From contig CP087215.1 of the NCBI GenBank assembly GCA_020912385.1, positions 1,364,001 through 1,428,000 of the forward strand: 64,000 nt of DNA, read 5' to 3'. Shown here in pieces: positions 1 to 11,232 of this stretch (position 1 is the stretch's first letter; each line of letters starts with the position of its first letter). The translations under genes and the position numbers were made by a program. Origin of the DNA: Neofusicoccum parvum. Taxonomy: Eukaryota; Ascomycota; Dothideomycetes; Botryosphaeriales; Botryosphaeriaceae. Below the pieces are notes generated by a model. The model ran no database searches, was not told the origin of the DNA, and was given only the letters and a program-made list of their open reading frames with translations.

Positions 1-551
1 CCACGCGAGACCGCCATATCCTGCTTGTTGGGTCCATGGCCTCCCTAGCGCCCATTTGCATACAGCCGCAGTACTCGGCTGCCAAGCACGGCGTGCTTGG
101 AGTGTTCCGCTCTCTGAGAACATCCACATTTGTCGAAGGCGTGCGCATCAATATGCTGTGCCCATACTTTATCGAGACGCCCATCCTCACCCGTCCGGCG
201 CGAGTGCTTCTTGCCGGCAGCGGCCTGGGAAGAGTCGAGGACGTGGTCGAGGCGGCCACCAGGTTCACAGCGGACTCGAGCATTTGCGGGCGCGCCCTTT
301 GCATAGGTCCTCCGGCCAAGGCTATGAGGGCGGCGGACGGCCAGCTGATCCCGGTCTTTGGTGATGACGCGCAAGACAAGAGTGGCCCGGAGACGGGGAT
401 TTGGGAGGTCTATGGGGATGACTTCGAGGCGGTCGAGGCGTGGACGAGAAGGTGGGTCGAGTTGCTCTGGTATATCGAGGCGGCAAAAGGTTGGGTGGGT
501 TGGGGCAAGGATATGATAAGGGCGATATTCGGAGGTAGGGGCTCTACATAA
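1..551 (+). CDS. Short-chain dehydrogenase/reductase, C-terminal part (cut by window start)
   Basis: The frame is open from base 3 to the stop at 549-551, so the N-terminal Rossmann half (Gly-rich NAD(P) motif) lies outside the window. What is visible is the second half of a classical SDR: the beta-5 Ser (VGSMAS) followed about 14 residues later by the catalytic Tyr and Lys in YSAAK, then the run leading to NMLCPYFIETP, the usual region after beta-6. The remaining tail of about 100 residues fits a fungal 15-hydroxyprostaglandin dehydrogenase-like or 5'-hydroxyaverantin dehydrogenase-like SDR. The reaction would be NAD(P)-linked oxidation or reduction of an alcohol or ketone; the substrate cannot be told. 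No intron is seen in this part. SDR membership is secure; the subfamily is a guess. Confidence 0.85.
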   Translation, partial: TRDRHILLVGSMASLAPICIQPQYSAAKHGVLGVFRSLRTSTFVEGVRINMLCPYFIETPILTRPARVLLAGSGLGRVEDVVEAATRFTADSSICGRALCIGPPAKAMRAADGQLIPVFGDDAQDKSGPETGIWEVYGDDFEAVEAWTRRWVELLWYIEAAKGWVGWGKDMIRAIFGGRGST

Positions 552-767
552 GAATTGGTGCAGTTAGAATTGGTCTATCGCTCGTCTTGGTATCTATCTC
601 CACCGCCTCTTAATCAATGGCACTCTTGCAACATGTCTGGACCAGCTCTCTCCTCATCCGTGGCTGTAGGGTTTCTAAACCCCTTGCCGTCCCTGCCTTG
701 CCAATCAGAGAGGATAAATGTTGAGAACTCTACATACAATCATGAACGATATGAGGGACCGAAAGAT

Positions 768-788
768 ACGCGTTAGTGACGCGTTAGT
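768..788. promoter_or_regulatory. Tandem ACGCGT boxes (possible MBF/MCB sites)
   Basis: Two copies of the 10-mer ACGCGTTAGT start at 768 and 779 with one base between them, followed by a CCGCG. ACGCGT is the core of the MluI cell-cycle box bound by MBF-type (Mbp1/Swi6) factors in fungi. They lie about 390 bp upstream of the SET-gene start codon and about 310 bp upstream of its leader intron. The match is by sequence only; function is inferred. Confidence 0.35.
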
Positions 789-1099
789 ACCGCGTAGTGG
801 GGGGTATGCCCCAGATGGTTGCAGGGCCAAAGGTCGGCCCGGTTGTTACATAAACATCGCCGTGTCCACGATCATTCCACAACCTTCTTTTCCGCAAACC
901 CACACTCCGGCCCTCGCGCTCGCCTCAATCTTCTCGTGCCTTCGAGCTCTCTACAGCTCTACCTCGTTGCTTGTCGCCCGAGCGTCTGCCGCCACCTTCA
1001 GCCCCGCGCCTGACCTTCCGCAGCATGTTGATCTGCTGAACAACGAGCCGATTGTCTTTGTAGTTACTGCAAGGCACACGCTGATCGATACCCGAGCAT

Positions 1100-1172
1100 G
1101 TGAGTTGTGATCATTGTCATCCTTCTTCCTCTGCTTTGGCATGCCCCGTCCTTTTAACATTGTGTCTCACAG
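1100..1172 (+). other. 5'-UTR intron of the SET-domain gene
   Basis: A GTGAGT donor at 1100 and a CTCACAG acceptor ending at 1172 bound a 73-nt intron that ends one base before the start codon at 1174. Splicing removes the ATG at 1141, which is in frame with the CDS but would otherwise add 11 residues. Confidence 0.55.
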
Positions 1173-1173
1173 A

Positions 1174-3482
1174 ATGTCGACCGAACCCACGCCCGATGCA
1201 ACCGTGGCTCTAGCCCATGGACCCGTCAGCAGCATTCGCGAGACTGTTGAATCACTATGTAGCAAGATCCAGGCTGAGCTCGATCGTTGGAAGAGGGACA
1301 CTCCTCCTCCTGTTCTTGTTCACCGGGAGCTTCTCTTGGAGTACGCTGCCTTGCCTTGTCCTCGTACAGAGCCCACCAGTAGCAAGGAATGGGACAAAGT
1401 GCTGGATCTGGCTCATGATATTGCTGGTCTGTTGTCTTCTCGAGAGCTCTTGGAAGGTCCCAACAAGAAGGCCGTTGAGCTTATCTTCGGATGTCTCTCA
1501 GTGATTCTCTGGGTAAGTCAACGCCATTAGTTCTTCATTCACCTCCTCTCGAGACTATTTTTAACTGATGTAGCTCGGCCCTTGTTTGGCCAAACAGACA
1601 GAAAAGAAATTGTCCATGCTGCACGGCTACACCGTAGCCCTTGTTTTCTATCTCAACCGTTATGATTACTTGTGCGCCAAGTCCATAGCCGAGCAGGTCA
1701 ATATTGCTCTGGCTTATCTGCTCAAGCTGGGCGCGCACGTCACACTTTTCTACCTTTCGAAGGAGAGGAACGTTCGCGACTACCGCGAGTGTCTCCCGAT
1801 ATCTGTTTCCTCCACGCAGCAAGACAATGACCCCGATAGTTTCGACCATGAGGAAGCGAAGGGGCTTCTTGAGAGCATGAACGACTCTCATTTCGAAGAG
1901 CTTATGACGGCTGTCACGCAGTCCACTACCACCCTCCAGACAGAGCTCGAAGATCCCAATCACGCATCACTGATCAGTGGCATAACCAATCAGCAATTCT
2001 CAGACTTCGTTCGACAACATGAACATGAGCATCCTAGTCGGTCCGGTACTCTTCATTCGGCCGTGGCTTTGGCGAGGTCGTTCTCTTTGCTCGAAAATGC
2101 AACGGCACAAGCCATAAAGCAGGCCGCCAGGCTTTTTCTCGCGTGCTTCCAGCTTCTGTTCCAAGTGAGTCCCACTTGTCCAACTTATCGTAGCTCCGAT
2201 ACACTCACATTTATAGTTGCGTCATCGTGACGATTGCTTTCTGGAAGACGCTTTCGATCGTTTTCACAAATACGGCCTGGCTTTGTCCAACAACTCAACC
2301 ACCATCTTCGAGGACAGCCAGAAGTTGAGCGACGCTCTTGTTGAGAGGATCAAACTCAGCGTTGGATCTGTGGTCTTCTGTTACAAGGCATCGAAATTCC
2401 TTCGCATGGACAGGATTGCGCGAGCCAGCATTATGAAATCCGGTATCCAGCATCTGAACGATACAGCAATTCTACTCTGCGTCTTCGAAAGCAAGAAGAA
2501 GCTACGACAGAAGAACCTGGAGCCGGAGAACACCCCGAAGCCATTCGCGCCAAAGGTGACAGCCTCATATGAGCTTCGCGACTTACCCGGCTATGGGATT
2601 GTTGCTTTCGCTACACAGGAAATTGCCAGAGGCACCCGCGTCATGGACGAATTTCCACTCCTGTCCATCGAAGTGAAGAAAAAGTTTACCACCCCCTTCG
2701 ACATCTGGAACAGGCTGAACGATGAGCCTGCGGACCGTCAAGAGAGCTTCCGAGCCCTATTCCGTTCAAACAAGAAGTTGGATAAGGCGAGACGGGAAAT
2801 CACTCGGCTGACTGAAGAGCTGGAGGTAAAGGAGTCCTCGATTGATTTGGAAGATGTTGCGCTCGTAGCCGCGATCTGGCATACGAACGTTTTCTGGTCC
2901 ATGGCGCAGCATTTCAAGAGTGCTGTCTACGAGGACCAGTCTCGTCTTAACCACATGTGCATGTTCAACACGATGCAGATATCCATGCCCGATGGTTCAC
3001 AGCATATGTTGGCGATGCGGGACATCAAGGAGGGAGAACAGCTGACCTGTCCCTACATCGAGACACGGGGCTCCTACCAAGACCGTCAAAGCGATCTGCA
3101 GCATTGGGGGTTCACTTGCACATGTCCTCTCTGTGAGATGGAGCTATACGTCGACAAAACGCCGAATCTGAAGATTGAGGAGACTGTGCCGGGATTGGAT
3201 CAACAAGGACTCACTGACATGATTGTGTTCATGCGCATATGGTTCGACGCCATTCAGATTGACGCCGACGAAGACTGGCATAGAAGAGCTGCCGAGAAGA
3301 ATGGCATCGAACTGAAGGATGTCGGACTCATGTTTGAAAGGGCATTCCTGCTTCTCGAACACATGTCCAAGGAGGAAAAGGACTCTTCTTCTGCTGCTGC
3401 CAAGCTGATGGAAGTCAACAAGACTACGATGAAGAACATTCTTGCTGACTTGAAGAAAAGGCCGGGGTATTGGAGGGAGTGA
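1174..3482 (+). CDS. SET-domain protein (SMYD-like fungal lysine methyltransferase candidate)
   Basis: Three exons: 1174-1512, 1574-2164 and 2217-3482 (introns of 61 and 52 nt, both phase 0), giving 731 residues. The SET domain runs from about residue 427 (ELRDLPGYGIVAF, the start of the SET fold) to about 595; the NHSC-type motif is LNHMCMFN (residues 554-561), followed by an EQLTCPYIE segment. A Cys-rich post-SET piece (CTCPLC, 611-616) follows. An insert of about 60 residues with a charged helix splits the SET domain, as in SMYD-type proteins. Residues 1-310 are helical and not recognised. The expected activity is S-adenosylmethionine-dependent protein lysine methylation, substrate unknown. 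NHMC in place of NHSC is a mild deviation. The start is chosen because it follows the leader intron directly. Confidence 0.8.
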
Positions 3483-3976
3483 AACGAGACTTGCGCGAGT
3501 GGAAGTCCATTGGCTGCATGCACTTCCGGAAGGTTGAGTATGTGGGAGAAGGAAATTAAGCTGGTGCTTGTGTTGATATTTGACGGCGTGCGTTGTATGT
3601 CTAGACAAGATTCAATTTCTCGGTGGGTCTGGGGGGAAATCGACGGATATTGACGGGAAGTAGAATGCCAATCAAGAGATCCATTTCTGATAGTGCCACT
3701 GATACTTTACGCTTACAAACCAATCATGGCTCTGCTCAGCGGCTTCCAGCACGCTCTCGCATGAGATATCACAAAATAAGCTCTTAGAATCCGTGGATAT
3801 TTGCAAATTCTCGGCCGAGGTGGCGGACGAAGGTTTTCTTGGCTGACTGGAGCACAGTATTTATATGGGTCGAGCCTTCGGGTTGCCGGAGCACTTTGAG
3901 CTGCTCAAACACTCTTCGACCGCAGACCAAGAAACACAAGCGACAGCTCAAGCACAAGGATTGAGTTTGATAAAGC
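3483..3976. other. Intergenic region with a TATA-like box
   Basis: No gene seen. This is the 3' flank of the SET gene and the promoter of the NTF2-like gene. A TATTTATA motif at about 3859 lies some 120 bp before the start codon, followed by a CAA-rich leader (AAGAAACACAAGCGACAGC) typical of fungal 5' ends. Confidence 0.4.
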
Positions 3977-4465
3977 ATGGAGCGTTAGTCAACTCACGTC
4001 TCCCCGTCATAGGACCGATTTTCACATGATCTGCGTTGGACAGAATCTCAGCTCGACATCGTCAAGAAATGGGCGTCGTTCTTCCCGTCCGGCTCGCCGC
4101 AGGACTTCACCGCGCTATTCACCCCCGACGGCGAATGGATCGACCACGCCTTCGGGCTGCACCGCAAGGGCCGCGGCGCGCTCGAGGTGCACTTCGCGCG
4201 GTGGGTCGAGTGCGTCCCGAACTTCACGATGGAGCTCCAGCGGCACTGGGAGGTGCCCGAGGGCGTGGTCGCGACGTACCACGGGCGAGGGACGATGGAG
4301 AAGGACCTGCCGTCGCTGAAGGCGGGCGGAAGGCCGTTCGAGTTCCAGGGCGTCGTCTGGTTTAGGTTCCGGGATGGGTTGATCGAGACGGTGGAGGAGA
4401 CGTACACGCGGGCGTTCCAGGAGCTGCCGCCGCTGGGGTCGTACAATTACGTTTTCAAGCTGTAG
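3977..4465 (+). CDS. NTF2-like / SnoaL-type small protein
   Basis: The long exon (4044-4465) reads from QLDIVKKW through an NTF2-like alpha+beta fold: an N-terminal helix, FTALFTPDGEWIDHAFG (typical SnoaL/NTF2 motif: a strand with Asp-His), a central helix, then alternating strands ending FRDGLIETVEETYTRAF. The only start codon I find in good context is ATG at 3977, giving a 7-nt coding exon (ATGGAGC), a 60-nt intron 3984-4043 (GTTAGT donor, TTGGACAG acceptor) and an N-terminus MEQSQLD in frame. The total is 142 residues, the usual size for this fold. Such proteins are isomerases, cyclases, dehydratases or plain ligand binders; the reaction cannot be assigned. The fold is well supported, the micro-exon less so. 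Confidence 0.7.
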
Positions 4466-5213
4466 TCCGACACGTTGATTCTGTTATACAAAGAGATAGG
4501 GGCAGGCAGGGGTGGGAAATGAATGATTTTGCGGGGTCGCAGACCATGCTGGATGGGGCCATAGCGCAAGGCGGATGGAGATGAAGCTGTCAACTGAACA
4601 CGCAAGTATAGTCAGGTGTGGTCTTAGGATTTCCGGGTAAACTCTCCAAGGCGGTCTGGCGTCGCGACTACTGTCAAGACGGTGTCGCAGCTAGAACACG
4701 CTCGTCAAATGAGACCAGGCTGGGCCAGCAGGGCAGCAGGACTGCGTTCTGGTGTGTGGTGATGTGCAGCAAGGAAAAGCGGGCTTGCAGCAGTTCAAAC
4801 GGCTGCAAGGAACGGCAGGAACGGTGGCAGCGGCTGGCGGAGACGAACCCACGCGGCGCAGGCTGAAACAGCGGCGACGAGCAGCAGATCTGCGTCATCG
4901 CGCGTTAGCGGCTGGTGGCGGCCGGGCACTAGAGCGCGGAAGGCGCCACCGCACGCCAAATCAAGGCCGCAGACACCACCAAGACCCCCAAGAGCCCGCG
5001 CCTGCTTGGTTGTGCTGCGCCGGCTGTGCCAATCTGTCTCCTGCGTGCACCGCCGCCTGGCTTTGCGCCTCGCCGCCCGTCTTGGAAGACATCATCGCGC
5101 CCGCCTGGACACTACTGCGTATAGAGCATGGCTGCCCCGATGCTGCCCCAGACTTCCCCACGGCCGCCCTCCGCGCCGCCTGCCACTCTCTGTCTGCGTC
5201 GCCGACCAGCACC
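4466..5213. other. Intergenic region and GC-rich 5' leader of the GT28 gene
   Basis: No gene seen. An open frame continues upstream of 5214, but its composition (Ala/Arg/Cys-rich) looks like leader rather than protein, and it lacks the Kozak context found at 5214. Confidence 0.45.
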
Positions 5214-8200
5214 ATGGCCACGCAGCGACAGACCAGCCCGGTCATGGCCGACGAACAGGGCCATCCCATCTTCCCGTCGGCAATCCCACCTGAAACCGCT
5301 GGGATGACGGAGCTTATCCCACCCCGGCCGCGCGGGACACCTGATAGCTCCTCGCAGACCTTGACTGCATCGCCTGCGGCCTCTCCCTCGCGCCCCAGCA
5401 CCGCCCGCTCCACTCCCTCGACCACCAGCGCGCCGACCCACCCCCCGCGGCGACCTGGGCCTGCGCGACCGCTCTCGCCATCCGCGCCCGACCCCGCAGC
5501 GCAGCCCCGAGTGATCGAGCGCTCGGCATCTGAACGCCTCCCCGCGCCTCAGCGAGTCTCGCTGGCCGAGAAGAGAGCAGCGACCTCCGAGATGGCTCCA
5601 TCCCTGCCGCCCGGCCAGCCGTTCTTCTACGACTTCGACGAGTACTCGCCGTCCGAGAGCGACACGAGCACCAGCTCGTCCGACGACCGCCGGCAACAGG
5701 ATGACCCCGCGCCCACGAGGAGGAAGCTCAAGCGTCGCCCGACGGACAGGAGCCTGGAGGAGGCGCCCGGCTGGGAGGGCCGCGGCGACGACGACCCGGC
5801 CGCCAAGCGCTACTCGCGCTTCTCCGTCGGGAACCAGTACTTCAAGACCAAGGGCAAGGTGTCGAGGCTGGACGGCCGCCTCAAGATCTCCGTCGACGAG
5901 ACCGCCAACACCGGCTGGCTCGCCAAGGCCCTCGGCTCGGGCATCAAGCACCACCTGGGCCTCAAGAGGGACGAGGACCGCGCTCGGAGCCCGGAGGCCG
6001 GGAGAGATCAACAGCAGGCCGCGGACGCGCTGGACGCCATCAGGCGCGAGAACCTCGGCCAGGCCGGCGGCGTCAAGGTGCCCGAGCGGATCCCGAAGCT
6101 GAACGTCGTCATCATCGTCATCGGCTCGCGGGGGGATATCCAGCCTTTCCTGAAGGTCGGCAAGATTTTGCAGAACGACCATGGCCACCGCGTGCGCATT
6201 GCTACTCATCCGGCCTTCAAGGACTTTGTTGAGAAGGATTCTGGGCTTGAGTTCTTCTCAGTCGGTGGTGATCCATCGGAGTTGATGGCATTCATGGTCA
6301 AGAATCCAGGTTTGATTCCTTCCGTTGAGACCGTGAAGGCGGGTGAGATTGGCAGGAGGCGAAAGTCAATGTACGACATGTTCAATGGCATGTGGAGAGC
6401 TTGCATCAACGCGACGGATGATGAGAGCGACAAAGCGAACATTAAGATGAGTAAGTCCATAACCCCAGCAATTTGAGATTTCCGGTGTGCGTTGATGAGA
6501 CAAGAAATCTCTGGAGAGTTCTGTATTCTTGCCTTGCGTGGAGTTCGTAGTGATGAACAACGCTGACTGAGCCACAGTGGGAGAGAAGGATCCATTCATT
6601 GCTGATGCCATCATCGCCAACCCTCCGAGTTTTGCGCACGTACATATTGCAGAGCGGCTGGGCATTCCTTTGCACATGATGTTCACGTTTCCATATACAC
6701 CAACGTCTCAATTTCCACATCCTCTGGCAAACATCAAAAGAAGTAATATCGACGACAGCTACACTAATTTCATGAGCTATCCGCTGGTTGAAATGATGAC
6801 CTGGCAGGGGCTTGGCGATCTTGTGAATAAGTTCAGAGTCAAGACCCTTAGTCTGGAGCCTGTGAGCACTTTATGGGCGCCAGGGCAGTTGTACAGACTG
6901 CAGGTTCCGTACACGTATATGGTATGCTTCTTCAGTCCATTGTTCTAGCCGAACATTTGCTAACGAATATTAGTGGTCCCCAACCCTCGTGCCCAAGCCG
7001 GAAGACTGGGGACCAGAAGTCAACGTCACCGGCTTCACCTTCCTCGACCTCGCCTCCTCCTTCACCCCTCCCGACGACCTCACCAAGTTCCTCGAGGCCG
7101 GCCCTCCCCCCGTCTACATCGGCTTCGGATCCATCGTGGTCGGCGACCCCGACGCCTTCACTGAGATGATCTTCCGCGCCGTCGAGCTGGCCGGCGTGCG
7201 CGCCCTCGTCAGCAAAGGCTGGGGCGGCATCGGCGGCGAGGACTCCGCACCCGACAACGTCTACCTGCTCGAGAACACGCCGCACGACTGGCTCTTCCCG
7301 CGCGTCTCGGCCGTCGTGCACCACGGCGGCGCCGGCACGACGGCCATCGGCCTCAAGTGTGGCAAGCCCACCATGATAGTGCCGTTCTTCGGCGACCAGC
7401 CGTTCTGGGGCGCCATGGTGTCGAAGGCGAAGGCCGGCGCGCACGCCTGCGTCCCGTACAAGAAGCTGACGGCGGAGCGGCTGGCCGAGGGCATCGCGCA
7501 GTGCCTGTCGGACGAGGCGCAGGCGAACGTGGCCGAGATGGCGGAGCGGATCGAGGCGGAGGGCGACGGGGCGGCGAACGCGGTGGCGTCGTTCCACGCC
7601 AGCCTGCCGCTATCCGGGGAGCACTCGATGCGCTGCGCGATCCTGGACGACCGGGTGGCGACGTGGCAGCTGAAAGAGAAGGGCAAGTGGAAGGGCAGCG
7701 GCGGCGTGAAGCTGAGCCCGCTGGCGGCGGAGATCCTGACCACGCAGAAGCGCGTCAGGTGGAGCGACCTGCGGCTGGCGCGCACGTACGACTGGAACGA
7801 CTTCGACGGGCCGGGCGAGCCCATCTCGGGCGTGGGCGGCGCGGTGACGGGGACGGTGGTCGAGGCGACGCAGGGGATAGGATCCGTGCCGGCCAACATC
7901 ATGAAGAGCGTCAAGAAGCACGGCCGGCACAAGCACAAGAAGCGCAAGCTGGCCAAGAAGAAGCAGAAGGCCCTCGACAATGCCGCGCGCGAGCAGCCAT
8001 CCCCACCACCACCGGCCCCCGACCTGGACGTCGAGCCGCAGGAACCGCGCGAGTCGGAGGCTGTCGAGACGGACGGCAAGGCCGCCGCAACGACGGGCGA
8101 AGAAGGCCAGCAGCAACAGTTACAAGAGGAGGAGGAGGAGGAGGAGCCACAGCTCAGCGACAGTTCCCAACGGCCCAACGCCCCGACCCGCGCCTCGACC

Positions 8201-9340
8201 ACGCTCTCGACGCTCACCGACCCGGGCGACCCGCTGCCGACCGAGGTGTGCCGCACGACGGGCCGCGGCCTCCACCAGAGCGCGTCGGCGCTGGCGCGGG
8301 CGCCGGTCGACCTCGCGCTGGCGCTGGCGCAGGGGTTCCACAACGCGCCGCGGCTGTACGGCGACGACACGGTGCGGCGGCCGGTGCGGGTGACGGGGTG
8401 GCGCAGCGGGCTGCGCGCGTCGCGGCACGAGCTGGCGTACGGCGTGTACGACGGGTGGACGGGGCTGTGGAAGCAGCCGGCGCGGGGGTGGCGCGAGGGC
8501 GGGTTTGCAGGCGCCGTCAGGGGCGCTGGGCTCGGGGCGGGCGGCCTGGTGCTGAAGAACGTGAGCGCCGTCGTCGGGCCCGTCGGGTTCTGCGCGAAGG
8601 GCTTGCACCGCGAGGTGCGCAGGCGGAGGGGCGAGAGGCCGCTAGGGCCGGTGAGGAGGGCGAGGATCTTGCAGGGGCGGGGGGAGGGCGCCGGGGTGGA
8701 GGTGTTCGCGGAGTGCGAGGGGAGGGTGCTGCAGGCGTGGGACGCGAAGGAGAAGGAGGCGGATGAGAGGAAGAGCGGGGGGAAGAAGAAGAAGCAGAAG
8801 ACAACCAAGGACGAAGGAGCGACGGCTGGGGATGGCGACGTCGTCGTCGACGAGAAGCTCCAGCTCGCGGCCGGCCAGCGAGCCGTCCCGCGCCGCAGGT
8901 CGACGCTGAAGAAGAAGCAGCGCCCGCCGAAGGCCACCGGCGCGAAGAAACGCCAGCACCAGGCCCCCGTCGGCGAAGACGAAGAAGGCCAGCAGCCGCC
9001 CGCGATACCCAGGTGGTCGGCGTCGGCGAAGACGCCACGGACCGAGGCCGAGATGGGCAAGAGGGCCGGCACCGTCTTCGACGTCGACGATCACCCGGAC
9101 GACGGCGACGAGCAGCAGGACCGCTTCGAGGGCTTCGTCTTCCACGACGGCGCCGGTGCCAAGCAGCCGGACGAGGTCGCGGGCAAGGACTCGATGGCGG
9201 AGGAGCTGGCGGTCGCGGAGCGGAAGCCGTCGCCCGGCGACCCGGCGCTGGTGCGGAGCGCGTCCGACACGGTGGACTTTGCGTTTGGCGGCAGGAATGG
9301 GAGCGGGAACGGGAACGGGAATGGGGTTACGGCGGCTTAG
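5214..9340 (+). CDS. GT28/UGT-type glycosyltransferase with long disordered tails (sterol glucosyltransferase-like)
   Basis: Three exons: 5214-6450, 6578-6921 and 6974-9340, total 1315 residues. ATG 5214 has the strong context ACCATGG. Residues 1-295 are Ser/Pro/Arg-rich. The GT28 N-terminal domain begins near 297 with [15 protein letters not shown], the GT-B hallmark of UDP-glucose:sterol glucosyltransferases. The C-terminal donor-binding signature [20 protein letters not shown] (643-662) with [10 protein letters not shown] behind it is intact. No PH or GRAM domain is seen, unlike Atg26. After the catalytic part comes a 640-residue extension, mostly Lys/Glu/Gln/Gly-rich, but with one ordered block (about 997-1075, Gly/Ala/Trp-rich, containing [18 protein letters not shown]). 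Likely a cytosolic or membrane-associated UDP-sugar transferase acting on a lipid; the acceptor is unknown. Confidence 0.85.
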
Positions 9341-11232
9341 GGGGCCGGTTCTTCCTGCTGGGTCGATGGCGATGGCAAAGCGTGGGCGTTGGTGGGGCTT
9401 TCTTTGGTCCCTTTCTTTTGTTCAGGAGACTGGGTGGGCTGGAGGGACGTAATGGGTTTGGTTCGTGATGCCTCTGGAGGCAGTTTGCTTTTCGTGCGGC
9501 CTGGTGTCGCGAGGGTTGGGGGACATTGAACGGGTAGTAATCTTGAGTACACTTCCTCCTAAGTTAACAACTATATTCATGTTTGATCTGTGAGCGAGGG
9601 AAACCGCTCAGGCGTTGTGCTGGCTCATATGAGAATAACAAACGTGCGTGAGATGCTAGATGGGTGTGGTTGGTTGGATTGGTTGGTGTAATTTGCCCGG
9701 TTGCCTCTATGATAGTCGTGTTCTTTGACCCTTGATGAGATATACCGTTGAGGATCTCGCAAACACAGCTTCTTCTGTAAGGAGAAACCGGGCACATAGC
9801 GGGAGGAGATATCCCGTCCAGTTGTGTGCAGGTTATCTCAGGGAGTCCTACGTTGTGGAAGGGGAAGCATGCATATGGGGTTGCGATCATGCCATTGTAT
9901 CAGGCAAATTCAGAGATTAAACTGAGAAGACAGACAAACCCAAGTTGGACTGACGAGGCAAGCCCATAGACCAAACCGAGAAGAAGCTGCATTGCTAAAT
10001 GTGCTAATTGAGGTGATAGCCCCCCTCGACGTGCCCACTGGGTCCCCGCCGAGAGGCTTCCCTTTCGCCAGCCTGCCACGAATGGCCGTGCGCAGCTGAG
10101 GGAAGGCCCCACCCACCCGGGCTTTTGACGAGTGTTGTCAAGCGCAGCCCTGACACTTTGCCGACCGCCGCGGCTGGGATGACCTGCGCGCCGGCTGGTG
10201 GCACAGGCCCTGCGCGGGTTGCGGTCGTGAGGAGGAAAAGGAGAAGACTTCGATGGGGCGAGGAGGATGGGGTTCATATAAGCGAGGGGGGGCGGCTCTG
10301 AGGGCGAGGAGGCTAGGCCGTGAGGGGAAGGCTGGGTAGATGCCCAGATGGTGATTGTGGAAATCGGCACGCTCGGGCCCGTGCTGGGCCTTCTGTGACT
10401 CGAGCCCGTTGCTTTTGGTAGGTCATAGTTGCTTTGGGCGGGGAAGAGATCTCACAAGCCTGGCAAACTACTCTAATCTCGGGGATCTGCGTACGCGGTT
10501 GGAAATTATTCCAGCGGTTCATCACTTCCGCGATTTGCAGTTGTCTCCTTTACACCAATCATATTTATTTTACAGGGCCTCCAAAGGCTACGATGCAAAC
10601 TCCAATACACAAACGAGAGAAGATGAAAAATTACAAAGAGATGGAAGTTTGAAACACGAAGAGAAGATAAGAAAAAGATCCCCAAAGCCGGTTTAGACGT
10701 ATTTTACAAGAAACCGTAATGCTTTTCTTTCCAGCAAGGAATTCCCTCCACCCACCGTGCCCTCCTCTCAGACCCATTCCCTAACCCGTCTAAACGAAAT
10801 CCAACCACTTGCCAACGTTTTCCCTTGAGATTTTGATGCGACCCACGAAGAAGACTTCAGGACTGATATCCTTGCAAAACTGGGAGCACGTGAGATTAGC
10901 GGCGTTCGTTCCCACACATGCCGACAGTCTCTGGGTCGATATCGACCATTCCAGACTCCGGAAAGAGTGAAGGCTGTCAAAGAAAACCCGCAATAGGCGA
11001 GGACGTACGGAAAATAAGCCGAAAGACCCCTCCCATTACCAGCCGCAGGTACTGCCAGCTCCCGAACGAGACGCCTCAAAGATTGAGCGGAAATCGACGT
11101 AACCAGGAGGCCAGAAGGGGACCAGGACTCCAGAAAACCCCCCACCCACCCACCGCACCATTACCAGCTCTTCCTTTCCATTCCCACCCGCTCACACTCC
11201 CGCGCCCTCGAACCCTCGACCGGCAAACCATC
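9341..11232. other. Intergenic region, no gene recognised
   Basis: 3' flanks of the GT28 gene and of the minus-strand gene at 11.2 kb. Open frames of up to 156 codons occur on both strands, but none shows a domain, a splice-supported structure or a plausible composition. Confidence 0.4.

Larger units (their letters stand above)
552..1173. other. Intergenic region and 5' leader of the SET gene
   Basis: No gene seen. The stretch holds a tandem pair of ACGCGTTAGT units (768-788) and the 5'-UTR intron of the downstream SET gene (1100-1172). Pyrimidine-rich leader sequence runs from about 880 to 960. Confidence 0.5.

Noticed and set aside
5112..6209. 365-codon minus-strand frame
   Set aside because: Shadow of GT28 exon 1; Arg/Gly/Val-rich, no domain, no splice signals.
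7357..8766. 469-codon plus-strand frame overlapping the GT28 gene
   Set aside because: Second-frame reading of the same GC-rich exon; Arg/Ala/Gly low complexity.
7261..9072. 603-codon open frame on the minus strand
   Set aside because: It is antisense to exon 3 of the GT28 gene. Its Ser/Pro/Arg-rich translation without domains comes from the high GC of third positions there.
9900..10370. 156-codon minus-strand frame with a C-terminal hydrophobic stretch
   Set aside because: No homology-like motif, no good start context, and the hydrophobic end is short and interrupted; not accepted as a gene.
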